Source of the DNA: an uncultured Collinsella sp. | GTDB taxonomy: Bacteria > Actinomycetota > Coriobacteriia > Coriobacteriales > Coriobacteriaceae | DNA: 35,395 nt | Reading direction: 5' to 3' | Assembly (NCBI GenBank): GCA_902461085.1 | Contig: CABPWH010000017.1 | Span: forward strand, 1-35,395 | Shown here: piece after piece, positions 1 through 8,934 of the stretch | Position numbering within the stretch: position 1 is the stretch's first letter | Layout: every line of letters starts with the position of its first letter | The notes under the pieces: model-generated | Seen by the model: only the letters and a program-made list of their open reading frames with translations | Database searches by the model: none | What the model was told of the DNA's origin: nothing | Translations under genes and position numbers: made by a program

Positions 1-981
1 GCAGGCGCAGCAGTGGCCCGGTGCGACTTCCTTAAACTCGGGAAGCTTCTCAGAGCAGATGCCCTGCGCGATCGGGCAGCGAGTGTGAAAACGGCAACCG
101 GTCGGCGGATCCAACGGTGACGGCGGATCGCCGGCGAGGATGATGCGCTTACGGGTCTTCTGGATATCCGGATCGGGAACCGGCACGGCAGACAGCAGCG
201 ACTGCGTGTACGGATGGTGAGGCTCGCTATAGAGCGTCTTCCAGTCCGAAACCTCAACCATCTTACCCAGATACATAACGGCAACGCGATCGGAAATGTG
301 CTGCACGACGGACAGGTCGTGAGCGATAAACAGATACGCGGTACCGAACTTGTCCTGGAGTTCCTTGAGCAGGTTCAGAACCTGGGCCTGAATGGACACA
401 TCCAAAGCGGAAACCGGCTCGTCGCAGATGATCAGCTTGGGCTTCAAAGCGAACGCGCGGGCGATGCCGACACGCTGACGCTGACCGCCGGAGAACTCAT
501 GAGGATAACGGTTGATGTGCTCGGGGTTCAGTCCGACAACGTCGAGAAGCTCGCGGACACGCTCAATGCGCTCCTCCTTGGTGCCCACGCCGTGAATGGT
601 CATGGGCTCGGAGACGATCTCGCCGATGGTCATGCGGGGATTCAGTGAAGCATAAGGATCCTGGAAGATAAACTGCATCTCGCGACGCATGTCCTTGATC
701 TCATGCTTGCTCATCTCGGCAACATCTTTACCCTGGAAGAACACCTTACCGGCGGTCGGCTTGGTCAGGCGCATGATGGTACGGCCCGTGGTGGACTTAC
801 CGCAACCAGACTCGCCAACCAGACCGAAGGTCTCACCAGGATAAATCTCAAAAGAGATGTCATTTACAGCAGAGACGACACGCTTGGAGAAGCGCTTGGC
901 GAACATGCCGGACTCAGCGGGGAACTCCTTAGAGAGGTGCTCGACCTTCAGCAGCGGAGTACGCTCGTTGGTATCTGCCAT
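1..981 (-). CDS. oppF: Oligopeptide ABC transporter ATPase OppF (3' end cut by window edge)
   Basis: The frame starts at ATG 981 and stays open to base 1, giving 327 codons without a stop, so the C-terminus lies outside the window. It is one of the two cytoplasmic ATPases that power an OppABCDF-type peptide importer. I read a Walker A (GESGCGKST, about residue 55), a Q-loop (FIFQDPYASLNP), the ABC signature FSGGQRQRVGIARA, a Walker B (IICDEPVSALD), an H-loop (IAHDLSV) and the start of the cysteine-containing C-terminal oligopeptide-transporter domain (CRFHTRCP). Its ATG overlaps the oppD stop by one base (TAATG), which implies translational coupling. Only a few residues are probably missing. 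OppF and DppF cannot be told apart from sequence alone. Confidence 0.93.
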   Translation of the reverse strand, partial: MADTNERTPLLKVEHLSKEFPAESGMFAKRFSKRVVSAVNDISFEIYPGETFGLVGESGCGKSTTGRTIMRLTKPTAGKVFFQGKDVAEMSKHEIKDMRREMQFIFQDPYASLNPRMTIGEIVSEPMTIHGVGTKEERIERVRELLDVVGLNPEHINRYPHEFSGGQRQRVGIARAFALKPKLIICDEPVSALDVSIQAQVLNLLKELQDKFGTAYLFIAHDLSVVQHISDRVAVMYLGKMVEVSDWKTLYSEPHHPYTQSLLSAVPVPDPDIQKTRKRIILAGDPPSPLDPPTGCRFHTRCPIAQGICSEKLPEFKEVAPGHCCAC

Positions 982-2072
982 TACGCCTCGCCTCCCTTCT
1001 TGGAATCCTTGCGCGTACGGGACGTCACAGGAGCGTTCTTGAGGAACTCGGGGTCGCCAGCGTAGTGGCACGCAGAATAGTGACCAGACTCGGTAACAAA
1101 ACGCTCGGGGCGCTGCTTGCGGCACTTATCCGTCGCATAGGGGCAGCGAGGAGAGAACACGCAGCCCTCGGGCAGGTTCATGAGCGAAGGCGGGTTGCCA
1201 TGAATCGGCGTAAGCGGCTTCTTCTCATCGATGGCCTGCTCCGGGATGGAGCGGATAAGGCCCCAGGTGTAGGGGTGGCGGCTCTCGTAGAAGATTTCCT
1301 CAGCAGTACCGAACTCGACGGGACGACCGGCGTACATAACCATGATCTTGTCGGCCATATCAGCGACAACGCCCAGGTCATGGGTGATCATGATGATGGC
1401 GTTGCCGTTCTTCTCCTGCATTTCCTGCATAAGCTCAATAATCTGAGCCTGAATAGTAACGTCCAGAGCCGTCGTGGGCTCGTCGGCAATCAGGATATCG
1501 GGATCGCAGGCAAGAGCCATAGCGATCATGACACGCTGACGCATACCGCCGGAGAACTGGTGCGGATACTCATTGACGCGCTTCTCGGGCTCGGGGATAC
1601 CCACGAGGTCCAAAAGCTCGGTGGCGCGCTTGAGTGCCTCCTGCTTGGAGTAGCCGCGGTGCAGACGAAGGCCCTCGCCCACCTGCTTGCCGATCTTATA
1701 GACCGGGTTCAAGGAGGTCATAGGATCCTGGAAGATCATCGCGATATCGTTACCGCGAATGTGCTGCATCTCTTCCTCGGTCATCTCGAGGATAGAACGA
1801 CCGCGATAGCGAACGTCGCCGCCCTCGATCTTTCCCGGAGGCATCGAGATAAGACCCATGATGGTCATGGCGGTCACGGACTTACCGGAGCCGGACTCAC
1901 CGACGACGCCCAGGGTCTCGCCGCGATCGAGCGTGTAGGAGACACCGTCGACAGCGCGAACGACGCCGTCCTCGGTATGGAAATACATCTTAAGGTCATC
2001 GACCTCGAGCAGATGCTGGCCCTCGGGAACCGGCTGGTCCTTCAGGTCTACATAGTTCTTGTTCTTCTTCAT
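981..2072 (-). CDS. oppD: Oligopeptide ABC transporter ATPase OppD
   Basis: This 363-residue protein is the partner ATPase of OppF. Together they bind the inner faces of OppB and OppC and couple ATP hydrolysis to peptide import. Visible motifs are Walker A GESGSGKSVT (about 58-67), Q-loop IFQDPMTSLNP, signature FSGGMRQRVMIAMAL, Walker B ILIADEPTTALD, H-loop THDLGVV, and the C-terminal oligo/dipeptide domain with its cysteine cluster (CVFSPRCPYA, then C). Length is normal for OppD. The gene starts two bases after the oppC stop, and an AAGGA at that junction is unusually close to the ATG, so translation probably depends on ribosomes finishing oppC. Confidence 0.95.
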   Translation of the reverse strand: MKKNKNYVDLKDQPVPEGQHLLEVDDLKMYFHTEDGVVRAVDGVSYTLDRGETLGVVGESGSGKSVTAMTIMGLISMPPGKIEGGDVRYRGRSILEMTEEEMQHIRGNDIAMIFQDPMTSLNPVYKIGKQVGEGLRLHRGYSKQEALKRATELLDLVGIPEPEKRVNEYPHQFSGGMRQRVMIAMALACDPDILIADEPTTALDVTIQAQIIELMQEMQEKNGNAIIMITHDLGVVADMADKIMVMYAGRPVEFGTAEEIFYESRHPYTWGLIRSIPEQAIDEKKPLTPIHGNPPSLMNLPEGCVFSPRCPYATDKCRKQRPERFVTESGHYSACHYAGDPEFLKNAPVTSRTRKDSKKGGEA

Positions 2073-2074
2073 CC

Positions 2075-3010
2075 TTATGCGTCCTTCATCTTGACGTCGA
2101 GGGCGTCGCGCAGACCGTCACCCAGCAGGGTGAAGGCGAGCACCGTCGAGAGAATTGCCAGACCGGGCATGATCATCATCCAGGGAGCAGTCAGAAGATA
2201 CTGCTGACCGTCTTGAATCATGGAGCCCCACGAAGGCGTAGGCGGAATAACGCCCATGCCGAGGAAGGACAGAGCTGACTCGGTCAGGATGGCGCCACCA
2301 ATGTTCATGGTCGCGTAGACCACGATGGAGGCGACGGAGTTCGGGAAGATGTGACGCACGACGATACGAGCATCAGATGCACCCATCGCGCGCGCAGCGT
2401 CAACATAATCGTTTTCCTTGACCGTCAAGATTGCAGAGCGGAAAACGCGCGCAATCGAAGGCCAGCCGAGAATGCCGATGGCAAAAAAGACGTTCTGAAG
2501 ACCACGGCCGATAACGGCGATCATGGCGACAACGAAAAGCACGTACGGGAACGCCAAGAAGATATCCGCACAGCGCATGATGATCGTATCCCAGATGCCG
2601 CCGTAGAAACCGGCCAGAGCACCCATGACCAGACCAATCACCGTGGAGATCGCAGTGGCCATAATACCGACGGAAAGCGAAACACGTGCACCGTAGATAA
2701 CGCGGACGAGAATGTCACGACCAAGGGCGTCGGTGCCAAACGGGTGCTCTGCACACGGAGCCATCAGCGACGTCTCGGCCATGGTGGTCGAGTCGGAAGC
2801 CGTTGGCGAACCGAGCCAGGGCTTAGCCCACAGATCTGCGGTCAGGGCAACCACAACGACGATGATGATCCAGCAGACACCGATAACGGCGAGCTTGTTC
2901 TTACGAAGACGCTTAAAAGCGTCGCCCCACAGCGTGCGGGACTTGGCGGGAGCAGATGCGGCCTTGGTGGCGGTAGCCTGCTCCTGAGACTGAGAATCAG
3001 TTTCCTGCAT
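2075..3010 (-). CDS. oppC: Oligopeptide ABC transporter permease OppC
   Basis: This is a 311-residue inner-membrane permease of the binding-protein-dependent transport family and pairs with OppB to form the channel. A Ser/Ala/Gln-rich cytoplasmic N-terminus (about 30 residues) comes before the first membrane span (KLAVIGVCWIIIVVVVALTA), as is usual for OppC and DppC. The short periplasmic HPFGTDALGRDI segment is the family hallmark. The EAA loop that contacts the ATPases reads DAARAMGASDARIVVRHIFP. A strong ribosome site (GGGAGG, about 7 bases before the ATG) supports the start. It lies 14 bases downstream of oppB, in one operon. Confidence 0.94.
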   Translation of the reverse strand: MQETDSQSQEQATATKAASAPAKSRTLWGDAFKRLRKNKLAVIGVCWIIIVVVVALTADLWAKPWLGSPTASDSTTMAETSLMAPCAEHPFGTDALGRDILVRVIYGARVSLSVGIMATAISTVIGLVMGALAGFYGGIWDTIIMRCADIFLAFPYVLFVVAMIAVIGRGLQNVFFAIGILGWPSIARVFRSAILTVKENDYVDAARAMGASDARIVVRHIFPNSVASIVVYATMNIGGAILTESALSFLGMGVIPPTPSWGSMIQDGQQYLLTAPWMMIMPGLAILSTVLAFTLLGDGLRDALDVKMKDA

Positions 3011-3024
3011 GAGACGTACCTCCC

Positions 3025-4062
3025 TTAGGCCTTATCCGACGGACCGCCAAGGCGGATGCGCGGGTCGAGGAATGCATAGCTAATGTCGACGAGCAGGTTG
3101 ATCACCATGACGACGACGACGATGAGCGTAACGCCGCCCATAACGATGGGCCAGTCACGCATGCTAATGGCGCGATAGACCTCATAGCCGATACCGGGCC
3201 AGTTGAAGACCGTCTCGGTCAGGATGGCGCCCGAAAGCATGCCGCCAAAGTCGACACCAATATAGGTAACGACGGGGATGAGTGCATTCTTAAGCGCATG
3301 CTTGATGATGATCGCGCGATTGGAGAGACCCTTGGCTTTTGCCGTACGAATGTAATCCTGGTTCATGACGTCAAGCAGCTGCGAGCGCATAATGCGGGCA
3401 GCATAAGCGGTCGAAACCGAAGCCAGCGTAATGGTCGGAAGCACATAGTGCATCCAATCCTGATACTGAGAGCTGGCACCGCCGGCACCCGAGATCGGCA
3501 TGGAGAATGCACCGCCCGTGGCGTCCTTGAGAATGACGCCAAAGAACAGTTGCAGCAACATACCGAGCCAGAAGGCCGGGACGGCAACGAGGATCGACGT
3601 GGTGAGCGTTACCAAAATATCCCAGAAGGAATAACGCTTTACCGCCGAAATGATACCCGCACCGATACCCATGATTGCCTCGAGCACGATGGCGCACGCG
3701 GCAAGTTTGACCGTATACGGATACTTCTGGGCAAAGATTTCCGTAACCGGCAGCTTGCGCTGATACGAATTGCCCAGATCGCCATGAAGCAGGCCGTTCA
3801 TGTAATACAAGTAACGGTCCACGAGCGACGTTTGAACGGGGTCGCCGTTCTCGTCAAGGATCGCGTTGCCGTCCTCGTCCGACTGGACCAGGTGATAGCG
3901 GACGCGAAGCTGAAGCTCCACCTCGGGGGACAGAGCCTTGTCTCCACCGATCAGCTTGATCGGATCTCCCGGCACGATATTCTGGAGGGCGAACAAAATC
4001 AGCGTAACGCCCAAAAACACCGGGATGAACTGAAGCACACGTTTAACGATGTACTTACCCAT
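3025..4062 (-). CDS. oppB: Oligopeptide ABC transporter permease OppB
   Basis: This 345-residue inner-membrane permease opens with the usual OppB/DppB signature (MGKYIVKRVLQFIPVFLGVT) as its first membrane span. It has the NIVPGDP motif after that span, a periplasmic loop of about 80 residues, and an EAA loop (RTAKAKGLSNRAIIIKHALK) for ATPase contact. The C-terminus ends in SYAFLDPRIRLG, typical of the family. A GGGGAG ribosome site precedes the ATG. It is the first gene after oppA, and the gap between them holds a stem-loop that may set the ratio of binding protein to permease. Confidence 0.94.
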   Translation of the reverse strand: MGKYIVKRVLQFIPVFLGVTLILFALQNIVPGDPIKLIGGDKALSPEVELQLRVRYHLVQSDEDGNAILDENGDPVQTSLVDRYLYYMNGLLHGDLGNSYQRKLPVTEIFAQKYPYTVKLAACAIVLEAIMGIGAGIISAVKRYSFWDILVTLTTSILVAVPAFWLGMLLQLFFGVILKDATGGAFSMPISGAGGASSQYQDWMHYVLPTITLASVSTAYAARIMRSQLLDVMNQDYIRTAKAKGLSNRAIIIKHALKNALIPVVTYIGVDFGGMLSGAILTETVFNWPGIGYEVYRAISMRDWPIVMGGVTLIVVVVMVINLLVDISYAFLDPRIRLGGPSDKA

Positions 4063-4092
4063 ACCACTCCCCTATCTAGGGATTAACCTAAA

Positions 4093-4122
4093 TGGGATGC
4101 CGATCGCCAGACCGGCATCCCA
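4093..4122 (-). terminator. Intercistronic stem-loop between oppA and oppB
   Basis: A perfect 10-bp inverted repeat (TGGGATGCCG / CGGCATCCCA, 10-base loop) lies 30 bases upstream of the oppB ATG. In the minus-strand transcript it is followed only by ATTTAGG, a poor U-tract. I read it as a partial terminator or 3'-end stabiliser for oppA mRNA that lets some transcription continue into oppBCDF. This is common where the binding protein is needed in excess. Confidence 0.6.
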
Positions 4123-4218
4123 AAATTACCATCAGCCAGTTTACCCCAGGTTAGGGAGAACTGTATGTTTCCCATGAGGTCTACGTAAATACTTGACCCT
4201 CACGGAAGCTGCAAACTC

Positions 4219-5895
4219 TTAAGCGAGCTCAGCGGTACCCAGATCGGCGTGCTTCTGCGGATCGACATAGAGGTGCTTGATGCGATCGGAGCCGGCGATG
4301 GTGTGCGTGTAGAACATCACCGGGATGACCGGGCAGTCGGCAGCGACCATTGCATCGGCCTCCTGCATCTTAGCGACGCGCTCTTCGTCGTCAACCGTGG
4401 TACGGGCCTCGTCGACCTTGGCGTCGAACTCGGGGTTGTTGTAACCAGAGCGGTTGTCGCCACCGAGGGAGTCGGAGTGGAACAGCGGATACAGGAAGTT
4501 GTCCATGATCGGGTAGTCGGCAATCCAACCCAGACGACCGAACTGATAGTTAAAGTTCTGATACTGCTCGAGCAGGGCAGACCACTCGGGGGTATCGGAG
4601 ACAGCGGTAACGCCGACCTTGGCGAGGTCGCCGATGATGGACTCCATGATCTCCTTGTGGCCACCGTCCTGGTTGTAGGACAGAGTCACGTTAATGCCAC
4701 GATCGCCGTTAGCGCCAGCGGGAGCAACCTTGTCGAGGTACTCGTTAGCCTTGTCGACGTCGTAGGCGCAGAACTCCCATGCGCCCTCCTTGTAGCCATC
4801 GATGCCCGGAGGAACAATGCCGTCGGCAGGGGTACGGGTACCCTTGAAGATGGTCTTGCAGATGGCCTCACGGTTGATGGCCAGGGAGATACCCCTGCGC
4901 AGGTCGGCGTTGTTGAACGGCTCGGCCGTGTTGTTGCAGGTCAGGTAATAGGTGGAAGGCTCGGCGCCGAGCAGCATGCGCTCGCCGTCACCCATGGTGT
5001 AGCCGTCCTTGGACACGCCGCGATCCTTCTTGGCAGCGTCGATCTGAGCAACGGGAACGTCGCAGACATCGAGGTTACCGGCCTGGAACTCCTTGTAAGC
5101 GGTCTCCATGTCCTTGATGACCTGGAAGTGGATGCCATCGATCTTGGCCTTGTCGCCATAGTAATCGTCGAACTTCTTGAGGTTGATCTCCTGACCATCC
5201 TCCCACTTGCCGTCCATCATGAACGGGCCGTTACCGACCGGTGCAAGGTAGAAGCTCTTGACATCGGACTCGGCGCACTCGGGAACCGGGGCCAGAGCCG
5301 GGTGAGAGGCGACGAAGGGGAAGTCGGCGTAAGCGGAAGACAGCTTGACGACGAGGGTCTCATCGTCGGGGCAAGTAACACCGCTGAGCTCGGTAGCGTT
5401 ACCGGCAAGCAGGTCGTCATAGCCCTCGACCATGGAAAGGTGATAGGAGACCTCGGAAGGGCCGTACTCGGTAGCGATGGCCGACTTGGTGTTGACCAGA
5501 CGCTCCCAACCGAGCTTGAAGGACTTGGAGGTAACGTCGTCACCGTTGTGGAACTTGGCTTTCTTGATCTTGAAGGTAAACTCGGTGGCGTCGTCGTTGG
5601 CCTCAAAGGACTCGCAAGCCAGCGGAACGATCTCGCCCTTCTCGGCGTCATAAGAGGTCAGAGCGTCAAAGAGCTGGTACTCGACCTGAGTGCCCTGGTC
5701 CTCCTGGACATTGTAGGGGTCGATGCAGACCGGGTTGTTGATGTAGAAGTTCAGCGTCGAACCGGACTCAGAACCGGAAGCGTCGCCGCCCTTCTTGCCG
5801 CATGCGGCAAGAAAAGCCATGGAGCTCGCAGCGAGGGTGCCGCCAACAAAGGCGCGACGACCCATAACGGGCTGGTGGAACATAGAATCAGCCAT
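4219..5895 (-). CDS. oppA: Oligopeptide-binding lipoprotein OppA (family 5 solute-binding protein)
   Basis: This 558-residue extracellular binding protein captures peptides and hands them to OppBC. The N-terminus carries GRRAFVGG, a hydrophobic stretch and a lipobox FLAAC with the lipidated Cys at residue 32. It would therefore be membrane-anchored, and the arginine pair suggests Tat export. A Gly/Ser-rich linker follows, then the family-5 fold (FEANDDATEFTFKIKKAKFH; NREAICKTIFKG; C-terminal VIPVMFYTHT). The ATG at 5895 has AGGAGG five bases upstream; an overlapping out-of-frame ATG at 5900 sits too close to that site to be used. It is the first gene of the opp operon. Specificity within peptides cannot be read from sequence. 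Confidence 0.93.
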   Translation of the reverse strand: MADSMFHQPVMGRRAFVGGTLAASSMAFLAACGKKGGDASGSESGSTLNFYINNPVCIDPYNVQEDQGTQVEYQLFDALTSYDAEKGEIVPLACESFEANDDATEFTFKIKKAKFHNGDDVTSKSFKLGWERLVNTKSAIATEYGPSEVSYHLSMVEGYDDLLAGNATELSGVTCPDDETLVVKLSSAYADFPFVASHPALAPVPECAESDVKSFYLAPVGNGPFMMDGKWEDGQEINLKKFDDYYGDKAKIDGIHFQVIKDMETAYKEFQAGNLDVCDVPVAQIDAAKKDRGVSKDGYTMGDGERMLLGAEPSTYYLTCNNTAEPFNNADLRRGISLAINREAICKTIFKGTRTPADGIVPPGIDGYKEGAWEFCAYDVDKANEYLDKVAPAGANGDRGINVTLSYNQDGGHKEIMESIIGDLAKVGVTAVSDTPEWSALLEQYQNFNYQFGRLGWIADYPIMDNFLYPLFHSDSLGGDNRSGYNNPEFDAKVDEARTTVDDEERVAKMQEADAMVAADCPVIPVMFYTHTIAGSDRIKHLYVDPQKHADLGTAELA

Positions 5896-6131
5896 GCCAT
5901 CCTCCTTATGAGATAGGACAAAGAAATGTTCAGTCGGACATATGTCGAGACAATCCGATCCGAACCATCAAAACGCCGCCCGCTGCTATGGCTGGTTATG
6001 CACAACGGACCAACGTTTCGCAATACAGTAGCGCATTTTATGCACGATTTGGGGCTAATTCCGGTTAACGGTCGAGAATTTCTTTAGTTGGGCGAAGTAT
6101 GTGGGGATATTTTGACTCTGTTACAAATATG
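5896..6131 (-). promoter_or_regulatory. oppA upstream region
   Basis: This non-coding stretch between the secG terminator and oppA must hold the opp promoter. The best candidate I can find is an extended -10, TGCATAAAAT (plus-strand positions 6035-6044), with no convincing -35. An AAACGTT core lies at about 6012-6018 and resembles half of the palindrome found upstream of gap. No riboswitch or small gene was recognised. Confidence 0.4.
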
Positions 6132-6163
6132 TAAACAAAAAGGGTCCCGCACCTGCGAGACCC
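6132..6163 (-). terminator. Rho-independent terminator of secG
   Basis: On the minus strand GGGTCTCGCA pairs with TGCGGGACCC (one G-U pair) around a two-base gap and is followed by TTTTTGTTT. This is a canonical intrinsic terminator 25 bases past the secG stop. It insulates opp from the glycolysis block. Confidence 0.9.
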
Positions 6164-6188
6164 ATTGCAAACGTATATACGCCGATGC

Positions 6189-6443
6189 TTAGTAGCCGAC
6201 GATGCCCTGCGGGAAGAAGAACATGCACAGGACGACGCACACGGCAAAAACAACGGCCATAATTACCGTCAGGCGATCGAGGTTCTGCTCCATGACGCCC
6301 GTGGCAGAGCTGGAGTTATACAGCGAGCTAGCGATCATATCCGAAACGCCGGTGCCCTTACCGGAATGCATCAGGACGAGAATCGTCAGCGCCACGGCAG
6401 AGACAGCCCAAACGACAAACAGAAGAATCTGGAACGGACCCAT
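6189..6443 (-). CDS. secG: Preprotein translocase subunit SecG
   Basis: This 84-residue protein is the small accessory subunit of the SecYEG export channel. It shows two membrane spans (about residues 5-25 and 58-78) with the conserved loop between them (HSGKGTGVSDM, then MEQNLDRLTV). Length and topology match the family. An AAGGAG lies eight bases before the ATG. Its position downstream of gap-pgk-tpiA is the common actinobacterial and firmicute arrangement. Terminators on both sides (6132-6163 after it, 6548-6582 before it) mean it is probably transcribed alone, though I found no strong promoter in the 105 bases upstream. Confidence 0.95.
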   Translation of the reverse strand: MGPFQILLFVVWAVSAVALTILVLMHSGKGTGVSDMIASSLYNSSSATGVMEQNLDRLTVIMAVVFAVCVVLCMFFFPQGIVGY

Positions 6444-6547
6444 AGATAAGCTCCTTAATAGAACAGTTCAAACTCCAGTACTGTACCACAATCCCCCGCT
6501 CTCCCCTACCTGCCACTCAAGGACGGGGTGGAAATGGCAGAAATACC

Positions 6548-6582
6548 AAAAAGGGGGTTGTCCGGTTGTGGACAACCCCCTT
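6548..6582 (-). terminator. Rho-independent terminator after gpmI
   Basis: On the minus strand GGGGGTTGTCC pairs perfectly with GGACAACCCCC around a six-base loop and runs straight into TTTTTGG. It lies 25 bases beyond the gpmI stop and ends the pgk-tpiA-gpmI transcript. Confidence 0.93.
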
Positions 6583-6607
6583 ACTAGAAAACGATATTTG
6601 TTTTCTA

Positions 6608-8161
6608 TTAGGCCTCGGTGGCGAGCACGCGGCCCGTCATCTCGGCGGAAGGCTCAATACCAGCCATGGTGAGCATGGTCGGAGCGATATCGGAAAGACG
6701 GCCGTCCTCGATACCGGTGAGCTGTGCCTTCTCATCAACGATGATGAACGGCACGCGGTTGGTGGTGTGAGCCGTAAACGGATGCTTGGAACCGTCGGAA
6801 GCAACGTCAAACATGTGATCGGCGTTGCCGTGGTCGGCGGTAATCAGTGCAAAGCCGCCCTTGGCGAGAATCGCCGGGACAACCTTGGACAGGGCATCGT
6901 CAACAGCCTCGACAGCCTTAACGGCAGCGTCGAAGACGCCGGTGTGACCAACCATGTCGCAGTTCGCGAAGTTCACGATGTAGAAATCAGCGCGATCCTC
7001 GTTGATGGCGGCGACGAGCTTCTCGGTAACCTCGGGAGCGCTCATCTCGGGCTGCAGATCGTAGGTAGCAACCTTGGGGGAAGCGACGAGCACGCGCTCC
7101 TCGCCCTCCTTGGGCTCCTCGATGCCGCCGTTGAGGAAGAACGTCACGTGGGCGTACTTCTCGGTCTCGGCGGTGTGCAGCTGCTTCAGGCCATTGGCGG
7201 CGATAACGTCGGCCAGAACGTTCTCAGGGAACGTCTTGGGGAAGGCGACCTCGACGTCAAACGTCGGATCGTACTCGGTCATCGTCACAAAGTGAGAAAG
7301 CTTGATCTGCTCGCGCTCAAAGCCGTCGAACTCCTTGTCCGTGAACACGCGGGTCATCTGACGAGCGCGGTCGGGACGGAAGTTGAAGAAGATGGCCGCG
7401 TCGCCCTCGTGGATGCCCTCGTTGTGGGCAGCGAAGGGCTCGACGAACTCGTCGCCGCGTGGATCCTTCTCGTAGTAGGCCTTGATACCGGCAACGGGGT
7501 CGGTATCAGCATCGGACGCGTTGACCATGACGTCGTAGGCGCGCTGGATGCGCTCCCAACGATTATCGCGGTCCATGGCCCAATAACGGCCCGAGACGGT
7601 GGCAACGCGAGCGTCGCAACCGGTCTCCTCGGAGATCTTAGCCAGGAAGGCGCAGAACTCACTCATGTAACCGGCACCGGACTGCGGGTCAACGTCGCGA
7701 CCATCCATGAAGGCGTGGACGCGAACGGTCTTGACACCGTGCTCGGCAGCCATCTTGACCAGAGCCTCGACGTGGTTCATGTGAGAATGAACACCGCCAG
7801 GGCTCATAAGGCCCATGAGGTGGAGAGTCTTACCGTCAGCCTTGACGTCGTCCATAGCCTTGACAAAAACCTCGTTCTTGGCGATGGAGCCGTCCTTGAT
7901 GGCGTTGTTGATGCGCGAAAGCTCCTGAAACACGATGCGTCCGGCACCGATGTTGAGGTGACCCACCTCGGAGTTGCCCATCTGGCCGTCGGGAAGGCCC
8001 ACGTCCTCGCCCGAAGCGCCGAGCGTGGTGTGGGGGTACTTCTCGTACAGGCTATCAAGGAAGGGCGTCTTGGCAGCGGCGACGGCGTTCTCGCCATCGG
8101 CCGGAGCAAGGCCGCAACCATCCATGATGATCAGGAGTGCAGGAAGATGACGTTGTGCCAT
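6608..8161 (-). CDS. gpmI: 2,3-bisphosphoglycerate-independent phosphoglycerate mutase
   Basis: This 517-residue cytoplasmic enzyme interconverts 3- and 2-phosphoglycerate through a phosphoserine intermediate and two Mn ions, with no bisphosphoglycerate cofactor. Key residues seen are the metal-binding Asp14 in LLIIMDGCGLAP, the nucleophile Ser64 in GNSEVGHLNIGAGR, the GRYWAMDRDNRW substrate segment, the RPDRARQMTR arginines, and the C-terminal metal ligands in ADHGNADHM. Length is normal for GpmI (510-520). The start lies five bases after the tpiA stop, so pgk, tpiA and gpmI form one transcript for consecutive lower-glycolysis steps, closed by a strong terminator. Confidence 0.97.
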   Translation of the reverse strand: MAQRHLPALLIIMDGCGLAPADGENAVAAAKTPFLDSLYEKYPHTTLGASGEDVGLPDGQMGNSEVGHLNIGAGRIVFQELSRINNAIKDGSIAKNEVFVKAMDDVKADGKTLHLMGLMSPGGVHSHMNHVEALVKMAAEHGVKTVRVHAFMDGRDVDPQSGAGYMSEFCAFLAKISEETGCDARVATVSGRYWAMDRDNRWERIQRAYDVMVNASDADTDPVAGIKAYYEKDPRGDEFVEPFAAHNEGIHEGDAAIFFNFRPDRARQMTRVFTDKEFDGFEREQIKLSHFVTMTEYDPTFDVEVAFPKTFPENVLADVIAANGLKQLHTAETEKYAHVTFFLNGGIEEPKEGEERVLVASPKVATYDLQPEMSAPEVTEKLVAAINEDRADFYIVNFANCDMVGHTGVFDAAVKAVEAVDDALSKVVPAILAKGGFALITADHGNADHMFDVASDGSKHPFTAHTTNRVPFIIVDEKAQLTGIEDGRLSDIAPTMLTMAGIEPSAEMTGRVLATEA

Positions 8162-8166
8162 ATGTC

Positions 8167-8934
8167 CTACTCGCCTGCCTTGACGACCATAGAGGCGAAG
8201 TCGGCAGCCTTGAGCGAAGCGCCGCCCACGAGGGCGCCGTCAACGTCGGGCTTGGCGACGAGCTCGGCGATGTTGCCGGGCTTGGCGGAACCGCCATACA
8301 GCACGCGGATGCCGTTGGCGAGCTCCTCGCCGAACATCTCCTTGAGGGTCTCACGGATAGCGCCGCAGACCTCCTGAGCGTCCTCGGCGGTAGCGGTCTT
8401 GCCTGTGCCGATGGCCCAGATGGGCTCGTAGGCGACGACGACCTGCTTGGGGCAGGTGATCTCAAGGCCAGCAAGGCCAGCCTTGACCTGGTTCACGACG
8501 TGCTCGACATAGGTGCCAGCCTCGCGGACCTCGAGGGACTCGCCGCAGCAGAAGACGGGAACAAGACCGGCGGAAACGAGAGCCTTAGCCTTCTTGTTCT
8601 GATCCTCGTCGGTCTCGTGGAAGTAGTCGCGACGCTCGGAGTGACCGATGATGCAGTAGGTGCAGCCAGCGGACTTGAGCATGTCGCAAGAAGACTCACC
8701 GGTGAAGGCACCCTTGGCCTCCCAGTACACGTTCTGTGCACCGAGGGCGATGGGGGCAGCCTGAATGCGGTCATGAACCGTGGTGATGTCGATGGTCGGA
8801 GGGCAGACGAGCACCTCGACGCCAGCCGGAACCTCGGGCAGAGCCTGAGCCAGCTCGTCGGCGAGCTTGGCGGCCTCGGCGACGTCGTTGTTCATCTTCC
8901 AGTTACCAGCGATAAGAAGGGTGCGATTAGGCAT
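8167..8934 (-). CDS. tpiA: Triosephosphate isomerase
   Basis: This 255-residue TIM-barrel enzyme interconverts dihydroxyacetone phosphate and glyceraldehyde-3-phosphate. Catalytic residues are Lys13 (GNWKMN), His98 (IIGHSERR) and Glu170 (AYEPIWAIGTGKTA); the phosphate loop reads VLYGGSAKPGN. The frame extends upstream, but the ATG at 8934 is the right start: the protein then opens MPNRTLLIAGNWKMN like other TIMs, and a GGAGG lies 9 bases before it. The ATG overlaps the end of pgk by eight bases (ATGCCTAA), which indicates translational coupling. Confidence 0.97.
   Translation of the reverse strand: MPNRTLLIAGNWKMNNDVAEAAKLADELAQALPEVPAGVEVLVCPPTIDITTVHDRIQAAPIALGAQNVYWEAKGAFTGESSCDMLKSAGCTYCIIGHSERRDYFHETDEDQNKKAKALVSAGLVPVFCCGESLEVREAGTYVEHVVNQVKAGLAGLEITCPKQVVVAYEPIWAIGTGKTATAEDAQEVCGAIRETLKEMFGEELANGIRVLYGGSAKPGNIAELVAKPDVDGALVGGASLKAADFASMVVKAGE

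Noticed and set aside
4249..5916. Plus-strand open frame of about 555 codons opposite oppA
   Set aside because: Mirrors the oppA frame codon by codon with a Val/Leu/Gly-rich low-information product; no ribosome site.
6566..8377. Plus-strand open frame of about 600 codons opposite gpmI
   Set aside because: Antisense shadow of a clear phosphoglycerate mutase; no ribosome site and no domain.
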